NCBI GenBank assembly: GCA_025359915.1
Contig: JANYDE010000086.1
Span: 1 to 49,918 of the forward strand
Length of the DNA stretch: 49,918 bases
Reading direction: 5' to 3'
Source: Chamaesiphon sp. 336R_metabinner_41
Lineage (GTDB): Bacteria; Cyanobacteriota; Cyanobacteriia; Cyanobacteriales; Chamaesiphonaceae
The position numbers and the translations under genes are program-made. Below are positions 26,568 through 35,303 of the stretch, in pieces; position 1 is the stretch's first letter, and the number at the start of each line of letters is the position of its first letter. The notes beneath the pieces are model-generated. The model was not told the DNA's origin and ran no database searches. It was given only the letters and a program-made list of their open reading frames with translations.

Positions 26568-27920
26568 ATGGCTAATAAACTCAAACCCGCTGATTTGATG
26601 CCTGGTAGTTTTGGATTACCGTTCATCGGGCAAACGATCGGCATCCTCGCTAAACAAGAACTATTTTATTGGCAACAGTACCAACGGTACGGCAATATTT
26701 TCAAAATATCACTACCAGAGGCGATCGGCTTTGGTAAATGTGCTTGTTTAATTGGCCCAGAGGCTAACCAATTGGTGTTAAAAGATGCCGCCGAGAAGTT
26801 ATCATCACGATTGGGGAATCGATCGCTAGAACCGATCCTCAGTAAAGATATGGTGTTGTTACAAGATGGGGCAGAGCATCGAGCTAGTCGTAAGCTAATC
26901 TTGCCGATATTTCACCACCAAGCGATCGCGGCTTACTTTGATACGATTCAGGCAGTGGCGACGGAAACAGTGGCAACTTGGGGCAATCAGGGCACGATTA
27001 ACCTAGAAACTGAGATGCGGAAACTGACACTGGCGATCGCAGTCAGGACTTTTTTAGGTAGTAATAAGACTGAGGAGATTGATCGAGTATCCCAGTGGTA
27101 TGTCACTTTAGTTAATAGTCTGAACGGGATGGTGAAGTGGGATAATTCGCTCACTTTTTACGGACGCGGACAAGCGGCGCGGCGCAAAATTAGCGAGTAT
27201 ATTCGGCAGATTATTAAAGATCGAATCGAGCTTGGCGATTTAGAAAAGTCCAAAGATGTTATCGGTTTCTTGATGAGTATTGTCGATGAAGATGGGAATA
27301 AGTTTACCGAAACCCAAATTATCAATCAAGCGATTGGCTTCCTCTTTGCCGCCCATGAAACCACATCGAGCCTGATGAGTTGGTTGATGTTTGAATTGGG
27401 CAATCGTCCCGAATGGCAGCAGAAATTACGCGCCGAACTGCAACAAGTGGTAGGTAATGAGCCGTTAAAGCTGCAACATCTTCGCCAACTTCCCCAACTG
27501 AGTAATGTCCTCAAAGAAGGTGAACGTCTTTATCCACCAGTTCACGCACTGAGCCGAGCGGTGGTAGAAGATATTGAATATGCAGGATACACAATTCCGG
27601 CGGGTTGGTATGCAATTATTTTCCCCAGTATGACACATCGAATGCCCGAAATTTACCAAGATCCCGATGCCTTCGATCCCGATAGATTTGCGCCACCGCG
27701 TGAGGAAGATAAGAAATATCCTTATTCCTTGATTGGGTTTGGTGGCGGTGCTCATAGTTGCATCGGCGTGGAATTTGCCAATATGGAAATGAAGATAATT
27801 CTTGCTACGTTGCTGCAAAATTACGATTGGACAGTGACACCGACAACTGCGGAAATTGCCCCAGTGCGCCGCCCATTTACGATGCAGAAGCAGCTAAGAG
27901 CAACATTTGTAAAAATATAG
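26568..27920 (+). CDS. Cytochrome P450, CYP120-like
   Basis: A 450-residue soluble P450. The haem-binding loop FGGGAHSCIGVEFANMEMK places the axial Cys at residue 398; the I-helix motif is AAHETTSS, the ExxR motif lies in LKEGERLYPPVHALSRAV, and PERF-like DPDRFAPPREED follows. The N-terminus (MPGSFGLPFIGQTIGIL) and overall pattern resemble cyanobacterial CYP120, which hydroxylates retinoids. The actual substrate is unknown. ATG 26568 is the natural start. Control by the adjacent divergent TetR-type protein is inferred. Confidence 0.92.
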   Translation: MANKLKPADLMPGSFGLPFIGQTIGILAKQELFYWQQYQRYGNIFKISLPEAIGFGKCACLIGPEANQLVLKDAAEKLSSRLGNRSLEPILSKDMVLLQDGAEHRASRKLILPIFHHQAIAAYFDTIQAVATETVATWGNQGTINLETEMRKLTLAIAVRTFLGSNKTEEIDRVSQWYVTLVNSLNGMVKWDNSLTFYGRGQAARRKISEYIRQIIKDRIELGDLEKSKDVIGFLMSIVDEDGNKFTETQIINQAIGFLFAAHETTSSLMSWLMFELGNRPEWQQKLRAELQQVVGNEPLKLQHLRQLPQLSNVLKEGERLYPPVHALSRAVVEDIEYAGYTIPAGWYAIIFPSMTHRMPEIYQDPDAFDPDRFAPPREEDKKYPYSLIGFGGGAHSCIGVEFANMEMKIILATLLQNYDWTVTPTTAEIAPVRRPFTMQKQLRATFVKI

Positions 27921-28138
27921 AAATCTGTAGGGGCAGGTTTATGCAACTAATTTAAAATCGAACATTCTCGACATCGCTCTCCTGTTAATTGCTTTGTCAA
28001 CATTCTCTGTGGGTTGATCGCTTATTGCCATCAACCCAAGAAGCCGGGAATCGCTATGCAGAACAATTTAATCTGTTCTGCTTAACCCCAACTCACGTTA
28101 AATAGGTTGTTAGAAGCGGTTAGGGCACTCTAGATCTC

Positions 28139-28186
28139 AGTCCGCGTAGGCGGACTTTGCAGCATTAGCGGCGATTTTAATCGCTG
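28139..28186. repeat. Small dispersed repeat (family B)
   Basis: AGTCCGCGTAGGCGGACT stem followed by GCGGCGATTTTAATCGCT stem; partner of 24247-24292. Confidence 0.8.
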
Positions 28187-28216
28187 TCCTAAACGTTTTG
28201 GCAGTTGTTATAATAC

Positions 28217-28247
28217 AAAAACTCCTGCCGAATTGACAGGAGTTTTT
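28217..28247 (-). terminator. Intrinsic terminator of psbC
   Basis: AAAAACTCCTG and CAGGAGTTTTT form an 11-bp stem with a 9-nt loop, 28 nt beyond the psbC stop. On the minus strand it ends in a T-run. Confidence 0.8.
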
Positions 28248-28274
28248 GAGAATTTACCTAATCAATCGAATCGA

Positions 28275-29663
28275 TTAAGCGATATCATTCAAGGATAGAG
28301 TCGCTTCATTATCACGATCGATTCCTTTCTCGAACCCAGCAGCAGCAGCGCGAGCGCGTCCTGCGTGCCATAGGTGACCGACAAAGAAGAAGAATCCTAA
28401 TACGAAGTGAGAACAAGCCAACCACGCACGAGGTGAAACGTAGTTGAATGCGTTGGTTTCAGTGATTACACCACCAACAGAGTTCAAGGAACCCAGCGGT
28501 GCGTGAGTCATGTACTCAGCCGCACGGCGTGCTTGCCAAGGTTGAATATCATTCTTCACCTTGCTCAAGTCCAAACCGTTAGGACCACGTAATGGCTCTA
28601 ACCAAGGACCTTGGAAATCCCAGAAGCGCATGGTTTCACCACCAAAGATGATTTCGCCCGAAGGAGAACGCATCAGGTATTTACCCAAACCAGTAGGACC
28701 TTGTGCAGTGGCAATGTTCGCACCCAGACGTTGGTCACGGATCAGGAAGGTTAATGCTTGTGCTTGAGAAGCTTCAGGACCAGTAGGACCGAAGAATTCA
28801 CTAGGATAAACAGTGTTGTTGTACCAAACCATGATCGACGCTACAAACGCCATCAAAGCAACTGCACCTAAACTGTAAGATAGATAAGCTTCACCAGACC
28901 AGACGAGTGCGCGACGTGCCCAACCAAAAGGTTTGGTGAGAATATGCCATACACCACCAGCGATACAGATTAAGCCAACCCAGATATGTCCGCCGACAAC
29001 ATCTTCTAAGTTATTGACGCTGATAATCCAACCTTCGCCACCGAAGGGAGCTTTCAACAGATAACCAAAGATAATTGCAGGGTTGAGAGTAGGATTGGTA
29101 ACGATGCGAACATCTCCACCACCTGGGGCCCAGGTATCATACAAACCACCAACGAACATCGCTTTGATGACCAACAATAATGCACCACAACCTAAAATAA
29201 TTAGGTGGAAGCCCAAGATTGAAGTCATTTTGTCCTTGTCTCTCCAGTCGTAACCGAAGAAAGAAGAATACTGTTCTAGTGTGTCAGGACCGCGCAATGC
29301 GTGATACAAACCACCAACACCCAGTACCGCAGAAGAAATAATGTGTAGAACACCAACGACGAAGTAAGGGAATGTATCCACTACTTCACCACCAGGACCA
29401 ACACCCCAACCTTGTGCAGCCAAGTGAGAAAGTAAGATAATACCTTGCTCATACATTGGCTTTTCGGGAATGAAGTGAGCGACTTCAAATAAGCACATCG
29501 CTCCAGCCCAGAACACAATCAAACCAGCGTGGGCAACATGTGCGCCCAACAGCTTACCAGACAAGTTGATCAGACGTGCGTTACCAGACCACCAGGCGAA
29601 ACCTGATGATTCGATGTCGCGTCCGCCACTCGAAACCATTGTAGTATTAAAGGGCGTTTCCAC
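28275..29663 (-). CDS. psbC: Photosystem II CP43 chlorophyll apoprotein
   Basis: CP43 is an inner antenna of photosystem II in the thylakoid membrane and supplies ligands to the Mn4CaO5 cluster. The 462-residue protein has the canonical segments [40 protein letters not shown] and the lumenal-loop [10 protein letters not shown] with the Glu and Arg near the Mn cluster. The start is GTG (29661-29663), as in the usual psbD-psbC overlap, and its first codons still read GNAL-stop in the overlapping frame. However psbD ends 95 nt upstream, behind a hairpin with a T-tract. Confidence 0.98.
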   Translation of the reverse strand: METPFNTTMVSSGGRDIESSGFAWWSGNARLINLSGKLLGAHVAHAGLIVFWAGAMCLFEVAHFIPEKPMYEQGIILLSHLAAQGWGVGPGGEVVDTFPYFVVGVLHIISSAVLGVGGLYHALRGPDTLEQYSSFFGYDWRDKDKMTSILGFHLIILGCGALLLVIKAMFVGGLYDTWAPGGGDVRIVTNPTLNPAIIFGYLLKAPFGGEGWIISVNNLEDVVGGHIWVGLICIAGGVWHILTKPFGWARRALVWSGEAYLSYSLGAVALMAFVASIMVWYNNTVYPSEFFGPTGPEASQAQALTFLIRDQRLGANIATAQGPTGLGKYLMRSPSGEIIFGGETMRFWDFQGPWLEPLRGPNGLDLSKVKNDIQPWQARRAAEYMTHAPLGSLNSVGGVITETNAFNYVSPRAWLACSHFVLGFFFFVGHLWHAGRARAAAAGFEKGIDRDNEATLSLNDIA

Positions 29664-29712
29664 TCTTGCAGTACCTCGATCGATGAATATAAATAACGGA
29701 ATTTAAAAAAAC

Positions 29713-29746
29713 CGGAAGATAAATATAATTGTACATTTATCTTCCG
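29713..29746 (-). terminator. Terminator-like hairpin between psbD and psbC
   Basis: CGGAAGATAAAT (29713-29724) and ATTTATCTTCCG (29735-29746) form a perfect 12-bp stem, 12 nt after the psbD stop. On the minus strand it is followed by GG and seven T. This would at least partly terminate psbD transcripts before psbC. Confidence 0.75.
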
Positions 29747-29758
29747 ACCTTTCAAAGC

Positions 29759-30817
29759 TTAGAGTGCGTTACCACGAGGTAATACTTCTTCTGGGAAGAT
29801 GAATTGTTCGTGTGGTTGGTCCTGAGGAGCCATCCAAGCACGGATACCTTCATTGAGCAGAATGTTCTTGGTGTAGAACGTTTCAAACTCAGGATCTTCA
29901 GCAGCTCTCAATTCTTGAGAAACGAAGTCATAAGCGCGAAGGTTTAGTGCTAAACCAACGATACCGACGGAGCTAAACCAAAGTCCAGCTACAGGTACGA
30001 ACAGCATGAAGAAGTGCAACCAACGTTTGTTGGAGAACGCTACGCCGAAGATCTGCGACCAGAAACGGTTTGCAGTTACCATCGAGTAAGTTTCTTCAGC
30101 TTGGGTTGGGTCGAACGCCCGGAATGTGTTAGAAGAATCGCTATCTTCATACAAGGTGTTTTCGACAGTCGCACCGTGAATTGCACACAGGAGCGCACCA
30201 CCGAGAATCCCTGCAACGCCCATCATGTGGAAGGGGTTGAGAGTCCAGTTGTGGAAACCTTGAAGGAATAGGATAAAACGGAAGATTGCAGCTACACCAA
30301 AAGAAGGAGCGAAGAACCAGCCAGATTGACCCAATGGGTAAATCAAGAAGACGCTAACGAACACTGCGATTGGACCAGAGAAAGCGAGGGCGTTGTAAGG
30401 ACGGATCCCAACTAGACGAGCGATTTCAAACTGGCGGAGCATGAAGCCAATCAAACCAAACGCGCCATGTAGAGCAACGAATGCCCACAGACCGCCGAGT
30501 TGACACCAGCGAGTGAAGTCGCCTTGTGCTTCAGGACCCCAAAGCAGCATTAAGGAGTGACCCACGCTGTTTGGAGGAGTGGAAAGTGCTGCGGTGAGGA
30601 AGTTACAACCTTCGAGGTAACTAGATGCCAAACCGTGACTATACCAAGAAGTAACGAATGTGGTGCCCGTAAACCAGCCACCGAAGGCTAGGAACGCGCA
30701 AGGAAATAGTAAGATACCAGACCAGCCGACGAATACGAACCGATCTTTTTTTAACCAGTCGTCTAAGACATCAAAGATGCCTCTTTCGGATTGCTGGTTG
30801 CCAACTGCAATAGTCAT
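29759..30817 (-). CDS. psbD: Photosystem II D2 protein
   Basis: D2 is one of the two reaction-centre subunits of photosystem II and binds P680, the pheophytin branch and plastoquinone QA. The 352-residue protein is standard: [20 protein letters not shown] start, five transmembrane helices, [19 protein letters not shown] with the His ligands, and the canonical C-terminus [13 protein letters not shown]. It is not fused into the next gene: TAA at 29759-29761 precedes a terminator-like hairpin. ATG 30815-30817. A TATAAT hexamer lies at 30838-30843 on the minus strand, probably too close to the ATG to be the only promoter. Confidence 0.98.
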   Translation of the reverse strand: MTIAVGNQQSERGIFDVLDDWLKKDRFVFVGWSGILLFPCAFLAFGGWFTGTTFVTSWYSHGLASSYLEGCNFLTAALSTPPNSVGHSLMLLWGPEAQGDFTRWCQLGGLWAFVALHGAFGLIGFMLRQFEIARLVGIRPYNALAFSGPIAVFVSVFLIYPLGQSGWFFAPSFGVAAIFRFILFLQGFHNWTLNPFHMMGVAGILGGALLCAIHGATVENTLYEDSDSSNTFRAFDPTQAEETYSMVTANRFWSQIFGVAFSNKRWLHFFMLFVPVAGLWFSSVGIVGLALNLRAYDFVSQELRAAEDPEFETFYTKNILLNEGIRAWMAPQDQPHEQFIFPEEVLPRGNAL

Positions 30818-31169
30818 TGTGCAGCAATACTCCAGATATTATAGGGACATTATTGTACGCGATCGACTAATATAAGTTAATTACATGGTCAGCCCGCGAG
30901 AACTTAGCCGATTTATTAAATCAGTTTACGTTTCTTCACTAAGTTTAATGTAATTGTGTCTGGATGGGCAGGGTCTGAGGCGACTTTTAGAGAAAATTTA
31001 ACATTTTGAATAGAAAGTATTCGGTTTTCTCTCATTTGAGAGAGTTTAGTAAGTATAAATACTCATTGATAATTAAGCTGTAGCGATTAAGTGGGCGATC
31101 GACACTAGCCACGAAATTATCCTTAGACTTACAATAAAGGTTGGCTCAAAAATTTCCCCACCACATACT
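30818..31169. other. Divergent promoter region of psbD and the UPF0367-like gene
   Basis: A 352-nt AT-rich region. It has a minus-strand TATAAT (30838-30843) and a TCTCTCA-TT-TGAGAGA inverted repeat at 31028-31043 that could be an operator. No gene recognised. Confidence 0.5.
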
Positions 31170-31439
31170 ATGTACGTTATCGAAATCCTGATCAAACAGA
31201 CAGCCATGCCCATGTCAGTCCAACGGAAGACTGTTGAGGAAGCGACTACCGTTTACGAACAGGTATTGGCAGCAATGAAATCGAGCGATCTCAATCTGCT
31301 AGAATTATCATGCGATCGTCAGCCAGAAAAGAAAATCGCTGTGATCACCGATTCGATCATTGCTGCTCAAATGTACGAAAAATCCGGTGCTGCGGCTTCT
31401 GGTAAAACACCTGGATTTGTCGCTTTTGCTGCTTCTTGA
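31170..31439 (+). CDS. UPF0367-like small cyanobacterial protein
   Basis: An 89-residue protein starting MYVIEILIKQTAMPMSVQRK. The pattern of an N-terminal beta strand, SVQRKT, a helix with YEQVLAAMKS, then KKIAVITDSIIAAQMYEKSG and a GKTPGF end fits the UPF0367 family of small cyanobacterial proteins of unknown function. Length is right. ATG 31170. It is divergent from psbD. Confidence 0.75.
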   Translation: MYVIEILIKQTAMPMSVQRKTVEEATTVYEQVLAAMKSSDLNLLELSCDRQPEKKIAVITDSIIAAQMYEKSGAAASGKTPGFVAFAAS

Positions 31440-31765
31440 TATTTTTGTCGATTGAGCTATAAAATTCTTAATATACGCGCACGGGTGTGTTAGGCGTTAG
31501 CCGTAACGCACCATCATTTCTAGTGGGTTTGGGCGGGTTCAAACGAAATTTTCGCCTTCGTTTTAGTTAATTGTATAAACCCGCCCCTACAAGTTCCGTA
31601 CCCATCTCCCACACTTCTCCTGACGGAGACGCTACGCTATGGCTACGCTCTGCTGTTGGCGTTAGCCTGCCGTAGGCACGGCAGACGCTATTGCTAAGGC
31701 AAATGCTCCGCTACCGCGAACAGTGCAAGTCTCCCATCTCCCATCTCCCATCTCCGAACTGGTGC
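31440..31765. repeat. Repeat-filled intergenic region upstream of the ECF ATPase gene
   Basis: A 326-nt region made largely of repeats: a GGGCGGGTT/AACCCGCCC inverted pair (about 31528-31585), a family A dispersed repeat with GTTAGCCTGCCGTAGGCACG and GCTCCGCTACCGC (about 31620-31720), then CTCCCAT heptamers (31731-31756) ending 9 nt before the start codon. Confidence 0.75.
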
Positions 31766-32455
31766 ATGACTGAATCATTACCACTATCATTACCCGCAAT
31801 CGAAGTCAAGGATCTATCCTTTGCTTGGGCATCTGGTAAAACTGTACTCGACAATTGCTCGCTTTCAGTTCCACGCGGCGAATTTTGGATGCTGTTGGGT
31901 ACCAATGGTAGCGGTAAATCTACCCTCCTCCGCTTAATCGCTGGATTATTGGCTCCCCAAGTGGGATCGATCGATATTCATGGCGGTTTAGGCATCGTCT
32001 TCCAAAACCCCGATACTCAATTAGTCATGCCCACTGTCGGTGCTGATGTTGCATTCGGTTTAGTAGCCGAAAAACTCACACCCAGCCAAGTCCGCCACCG
32101 CGTCACCGAAGCCTTATCCGCCGTAAACCTAGTCGATCTAATTCGTCGCCCAATTTACGCTCTCAGCGGTGGACAGAAACAGCGTGTAGCCATTGCTGGA
32201 GCGATCGCCAGACAAATCGACGTAATTTTATTTGACGAGCCTACCGCCTTACTAGACCCCGATGCCCAACTAGATCTCGTCGCCCAAGTCCGCGAACTAG
32301 TCAAAAGTCGCGGTTTAACCGCTCTCTGGGTGACACATCGACTTGAAGAGTTAGACTATTGTGACGGTGCCTTCTTATTAGAACATGGGAAGTTAGTCGA
32401 TCGCGGTCATCCAGAACGGATGCGTCAACGATTGATGAAAGAAATTGAGTCTTAG
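31766..32455 (+). CDS. ECF/CbiO-type ABC transporter ATP-binding protein
   Basis: A 229-residue ATPase resembling energy-coupling-factor/CbiO subunits for vitamin or metal uptake. Walker A LLGTNGSGKSTLLRLIAGLL, Q-loop GIVFQNPDTQLVMPTVGADV (a CbiO-type signature), ABC signature ALSGGQKQRVAIAGAIA, Walker B VILFDEPTALLDPD, and switch His in WVTHRLEELD are all present. The transmembrane T and S components are not adjacent, so it probably assembles with subunits encoded elsewhere. ATG 31766 (MTESLPLSL) is chosen; the longer frame would translate repeat sequence. Confidence 0.88.
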   Translation: MTESLPLSLPAIEVKDLSFAWASGKTVLDNCSLSVPRGEFWMLLGTNGSGKSTLLRLIAGLLAPQVGSIDIHGGLGIVFQNPDTQLVMPTVGADVAFGLVAEKLTPSQVRHRVTEALSAVNLVDLIRRPIYALSGGQKQRVAIAGAIARQIDVILFDEPTALLDPDAQLDLVAQVRELVKSRGLTALWVTHRLEELDYCDGAFLLEHGKLVDRGHPERMRQRLMKEIES

Positions 32456-32467
32456 AAATAGGATTAA

Positions 32468-32489
32468 TTGACAAGGATATCCTTGTCAA
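32468..32489. terminator. 22-bp perfect palindrome after the ECF ATPase gene
   Basis: TTGACAAGGAT and its exact reverse complement ATCCTTGTCAA are adjacent, 12 nt past the stop codon. It could be a terminator or a regulator site; no T-run follows. Confidence 0.5.
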
Positions 32490-32608
32490 CAAAACACCCC
32501 CCTATCCACATATCCCACAACTTGTTAATATTATAAGGAGCTAATATAAAAATTTATTAAGAAGACTGTTATTCTACGAACACATAGGGATTATTGCTCT
32601 AATTAGCT

Positions 32609-32659
32609 GTCAACTATCAACTATCAACTATCAACTATCAACTATCAACTATCAACTAA
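32609..32659. repeat. CAACTAT heptamer array upstream of the NYN gene
   Basis: Six perfect CAACTAT units and one degenerate copy end 6-7 nt before the ATG at 32666. The same heptamer precedes the TldD/PmbA gene. Confidence 0.95.
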
Positions 32660-32665
32660 CTTGAC

Positions 32666-33253
32666 ATGCCTCCCTCACGTAAACAAGCTGTACTGCTCGT
32701 TGACGGCTACAACGTGATTGGAGCCTGGACAGACTTACACGAAAAAAACAAAAAGCGTAACCCACTTCAGTCAGGATCGAGGGAAGATCTCGAAGCATCA
32801 AGGTCGAAACTAATCGAAGCACTAATTAACTATAGTGCCTATGAAGACTACGAAACCAAAGTCGTTTTCGACGCATATAGTAGGGATGCTCCAGCTTACA
32901 CCGAAGTCATCACGCCTAATCTTTCCGTTCATTACACCGACTTTCTCGAAACCGCCGATACATACATCGAGAAATTCTGTGCCGCATTCCGCCACGACTT
33001 ACATTATTCAGGCTCCAGACTAATTGTAGCAACATCCGATCGAGCGCAACAACTCACCGCCATCGGTTTTGGCGCAGAATGGATCTCCTCACCCCAATTA
33101 ATATCTGACATTGATTTTAGTGCTAAACGATCGAGTCGCCAACACCGATCTCAAAAGCAATCCTCCAAACGTTTTCTGTTTAATTCCCTCGACTCCAAAG
33201 CCCAAGCCAAACTATCCGCGCTCAGGTACGGCTTACCCATCGACGACAAATGA
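32666..33253 (+). CDS. NYN-domain (YacP-like) predicted endoribonuclease
   Basis: A 195-residue protein of the YacP/Rae1-like NYN (PIN-like) family. The N-terminal VLLVDGYNVIGAW carries the first catalytic Asp; the second acidic patch is in KVVFDAYSRDAP; HYTDFLETADTYIEKFC and LIVATSDRAQQLTAIGFGAEW complete the fold. Related proteins act as ribosome-associated RNases, but the cyanobacterial role is not known. ATG 32666 is fixed by the motif. Its last 21 nt overlap the 3' end of the convergent histidine-phosphatase gene. Confidence 0.85.
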   Translation: MPPSRKQAVLLVDGYNVIGAWTDLHEKNKKRNPLQSGSREDLEASRSKLIEALINYSAYEDYETKVVFDAYSRDAPAYTEVITPNLSVHYTDFLETADTYIEKFCAAFRHDLHYSGSRLIVATSDRAQQLTAIGFGAEWISSPQLISDIDFSAKRSSRQHRSQKQSSKRFLFNSLDSKAQAKLSALRYGLPIDDK

Positions 33254-33826
33254 CAGCCCGTCGTGGCAAACTAATTTAATCACCCCGCCACAAGCTAAAT
33301 CGTAATTCCTCCAAGCATCATCACCAGTTAGAGCCGCCACCATTCCAAGTACCGAACCCTTGTGAGCGATCGCCAAAATATTTTCACCATTGCCTTGGAC
33401 TAACTTACCTGCTATAATAGCGATTCGTGCATCTAGTTCCTCAGCAGTTTCAGGGTAGCAGGGTAAAACTAGAGATTGATAAGTCGCATCAATATTTGGG
33501 TAACATCGCATCAAATCTTCTACCGGAGTAGTTTCGGGGAAACCCGAAGTCCAGTCTTGACACAACCACTCACATAGACCCCATTCTAACCGAATCGGTA
33601 ATTGAAGTAATCGTGCTAAGGGATCTACCGTTTGAATTGTGCGGAGGAAAGGAGAAGTATAGATTCGATCTATCCTAACTTGACTAAACTCAGTAGCTAA
33701 TGATCTCGATCGATCTAATCCCTGATCCGAAACTGGTGGATCGTAACGATAAACCGCCGTATCAAACCATTCTGGCTGAATAAAATCTAATCGATGTGCA
33801 TGGCGAACCAGCCAAAGTGTTTGCAT
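33233..33826 (-). CDS. Histidine phosphatase family protein
   Basis: A 197-residue single-domain histidine phosphatase: LWLVRHAHRLDF gives the RHxxR-type motif, IYTSPFLRTIQT a conserved Arg block, and ILAIAHKGSVLGMVAAL the second His. The pattern with an RHAHR motif resembles the UBASH3/eukaryote-like branch of the family. Substrate unknown. Start ATG 33824-33826. The 3' end overlaps the convergent NYN gene by 21 nt, so its transcript is antisense to that gene's end. Confidence 0.85.
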   Translation of the reverse strand: MQTLWLVRHAHRLDFIQPEWFDTAVYRYDPPVSDQGLDRSRSLATEFSQVRIDRIYTSPFLRTIQTVDPLARLLQLPIRLEWGLCEWLCQDWTSGFPETTPVEDLMRCYPNIDATYQSLVLPCYPETAEELDARIAIIAGKLVQGNGENILAIAHKGSVLGMVAALTGDDAWRNYDLACGGVIKLVCHDGLSFVVDG

Positions 33827-34182
33827 TGAATCCTTTGTATCTCCAAATGTAACTAAATCTTAATAATTATGAGAGTGGCAAAATATCTATCTAGACGGTT
33901 ATTAGCAACGAGTTGGGTGTAAATACCGATCTAGTCCGACCCTAAAATGTTTGATTTCCTTACTCTTGCGCCAATTAGCTGAGTATAAAAAAAGATCGCC
34001 AGTGATTGTATAGAAATGTTAAAATTGTTAGAACCAAAGTAAACGTAAACTGTAGAGCCAAGCGCAAATGACGCTTCCCGATGCAACAGACATCGGCATT
34101 TAACAGTTAACTGTGAATGAGAAAGCGATCCCAGCCACCGAGATTTTGCATCTAAATTCCCCCTTACATTTTAGCCAGAGTC
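33827..34182. other. Intergenic region upstream of the sigma factor gene
   Basis: A 356-nt region between divergent genes. It includes a CGATG/CATCG small stem (about 34080-34095) and a 12-bp palindrome ACAGTTAACTGT at 34103-34114, about 70 nt before the sigma ATG. No gene recognised. Confidence 0.5.
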
Positions 34183-35139
34183 ATGAAAACTGCTCAAGCA
34201 TCAACTGATACTGTTCGTACCTACCTCCGCGAAATTGGACGCGTCCCCCTGCTCACCCACGAGCAGGAAATCTTGTTTGGTAAACAGGTACAGCAGTTGA
34301 CGATCCTGATGGCGGTCAAAAATACTCTCATTGAAGAACTAGGGCGCGATCCTAGTTTAACTGAATGGGCAACTGCTGCCAACGTCGATCCACTCCAACT
34401 GCAAAAAACTGTTTCTGCGGGTGAAAACGCCAAACGGCGGATGGTAGAAGCCAATCTTCGATTGGTAGTATCCGTCGCCAAGAAATATATCAAGCGAAAC
34501 ATCGACCTTTTGGACTTGATTCAAGAAGGTACAATCGGTATGCAGCGCGGAGTCGAGAAATTCGATCCCAGCAAAGGCTATCGGTTTTCGACTTATGCTT
34601 ACTGGTGGATTCGCCAAGCGATTACCCGTGCTATTGCGGAGAAAGCACGCGCAATTCGCCTCCCCATCCACATCACCGAAAAGCTTAATAAGATCAAGAA
34701 AGCTCAACGCGCTCTTGCTCAACAATATGGACGAGCAGCGACAATTAATGAGCTAGCCGCCGAACTCGAATTGTCTTCCAAACAAGTACGGGAGTACTTA
34801 GAACGAGCGCGTCAACCATTGTCCCTCGATCTGCGTGTCGGGGATAATCAAGACACTGAGTTAGGTGATTTGCTCGAAGATCCAGGTATCTCTCCAGAGG
34901 AGTACGTCACCAATTCATCACTCCAACAGGACTTAGAGCGGATGATGTCCGAACTAACTCCCCAACAACAGCAAGTACTCACCCTCCGGTTTGGCTTGAA
35001 AGACACTCAACCGCTCACCCTGGCTAAAATTGGCGAGTTGTTGAATATCAGCCGCGAGCGGGTGCGTCAAATCGAACGGGAAGCAATTGCCAAACTCCGC
35101 AAACGCAAAGCCGATATCGGTGAATATCTAGCTTCATAA
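34183..35139 (+). CDS. Group 2 RNA polymerase sigma factor (SigB/SigD-like)
   Basis: A 318-residue sigma-70 family factor lacking the long N-terminal extension of the housekeeping factor. Region 1.2 ([20 protein letters not shown]), region 2 ([35 protein letters not shown]), region 3, and region 4 ([36 protein letters not shown]) are all intact. The N-terminus is closest by eye to SigB/SigD of other cyanobacteria; the exact subgroup needs phylogeny. Such factors control stress, dark and nitrogen responses. An intrinsic terminator follows at 35149. Confidence 0.92.
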   Translation: MKTAQASTDTVRTYLREIGRVPLLTHEQEILFGKQVQQLTILMAVKNTLIEELGRDPSLTEWATAANVDPLQLQKTVSAGENAKRRMVEANLRLVVSVAKKYIKRNIDLLDLIQEGTIGMQRGVEKFDPSKGYRFSTYAYWWIRQAITRAIAEKARAIRLPIHITEKLNKIKKAQRALAQQYGRAATINELAAELELSSKQVREYLERARQPLSLDLRVGDNQDTELGDLLEDPGISPEEYVTNSSLQQDLERMMSELTPQQQQVLTLRFGLKDTQPLTLAKIGELLNISRERVRQIEREAIAKLRKRKADIGEYLAS

Positions 35140-35148
35140 ATATTTCAA

Positions 35149-35171
35149 GTCCGCACCAGCGGGCTTTTTTT
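35149..35171 (+). terminator. Intrinsic terminator after the sigma factor gene
   Basis: GTCCGC and GCGGGC pair (one G-T) around ACCA, followed by seven T. Confidence 0.85.
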
Positions 35172-35206
35172 AGAGGTAGGAAGATTTGACAACTATCAAC
35201 TATTTT

Positions 35207-35297
35207 CCTCCGGAAAGGCTATTGCTTTTGGCGTTAGCCTGCCTTAGGCACAGGCAAACGCTCCGCTACCGCCAACAACTATCAACTATCAACTAAT
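35207..35297. repeat. Family A dispersed repeat plus CAACTAT heptamers before the TldD/PmbA gene
   Basis: GGCGTTAGCCTGCCTTAGGC and AAACGCTCCGCTACCGCC match the repeat at 31620-31720 and, inverted, those in the Rrf2 and pixL genes. CAACTAT units (35276-35297) end a few nt before the ATG at 35304. Confidence 0.8.
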
Positions 35298-35303
35298 CTA
35301 CCC

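Larger units (their letters stand above)
27921..28274. other. Intergenic region between the P450 and psbC
   Basis: A 354-nt region between convergent genes. It holds a GTAGGGGCAGGTTT repeat word (27929), the family B dispersed repeat (28139-28186) and the psbC terminator hairpin. No gene seen. Confidence 0.6.

Noticed and set aside
28275-29663. Chlorophyll-binding IsiA or Pcb instead of CP43
   Set aside because: The large lumenal loop with [10 protein letters not shown] and the typical C-terminus identify PsbC.
30838-30843. TATAAT as the psbD promoter -10
   Set aside because: It lies 20 nt from the ATG and would leave a leader too short for the Shine-Dalgarno; no good -35. Kept only as a note.
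32609-32659. Possible CRISPR array in CAACTAT repeats
   Set aside because: Seven-nt units without spacers; no cas genes in the window.
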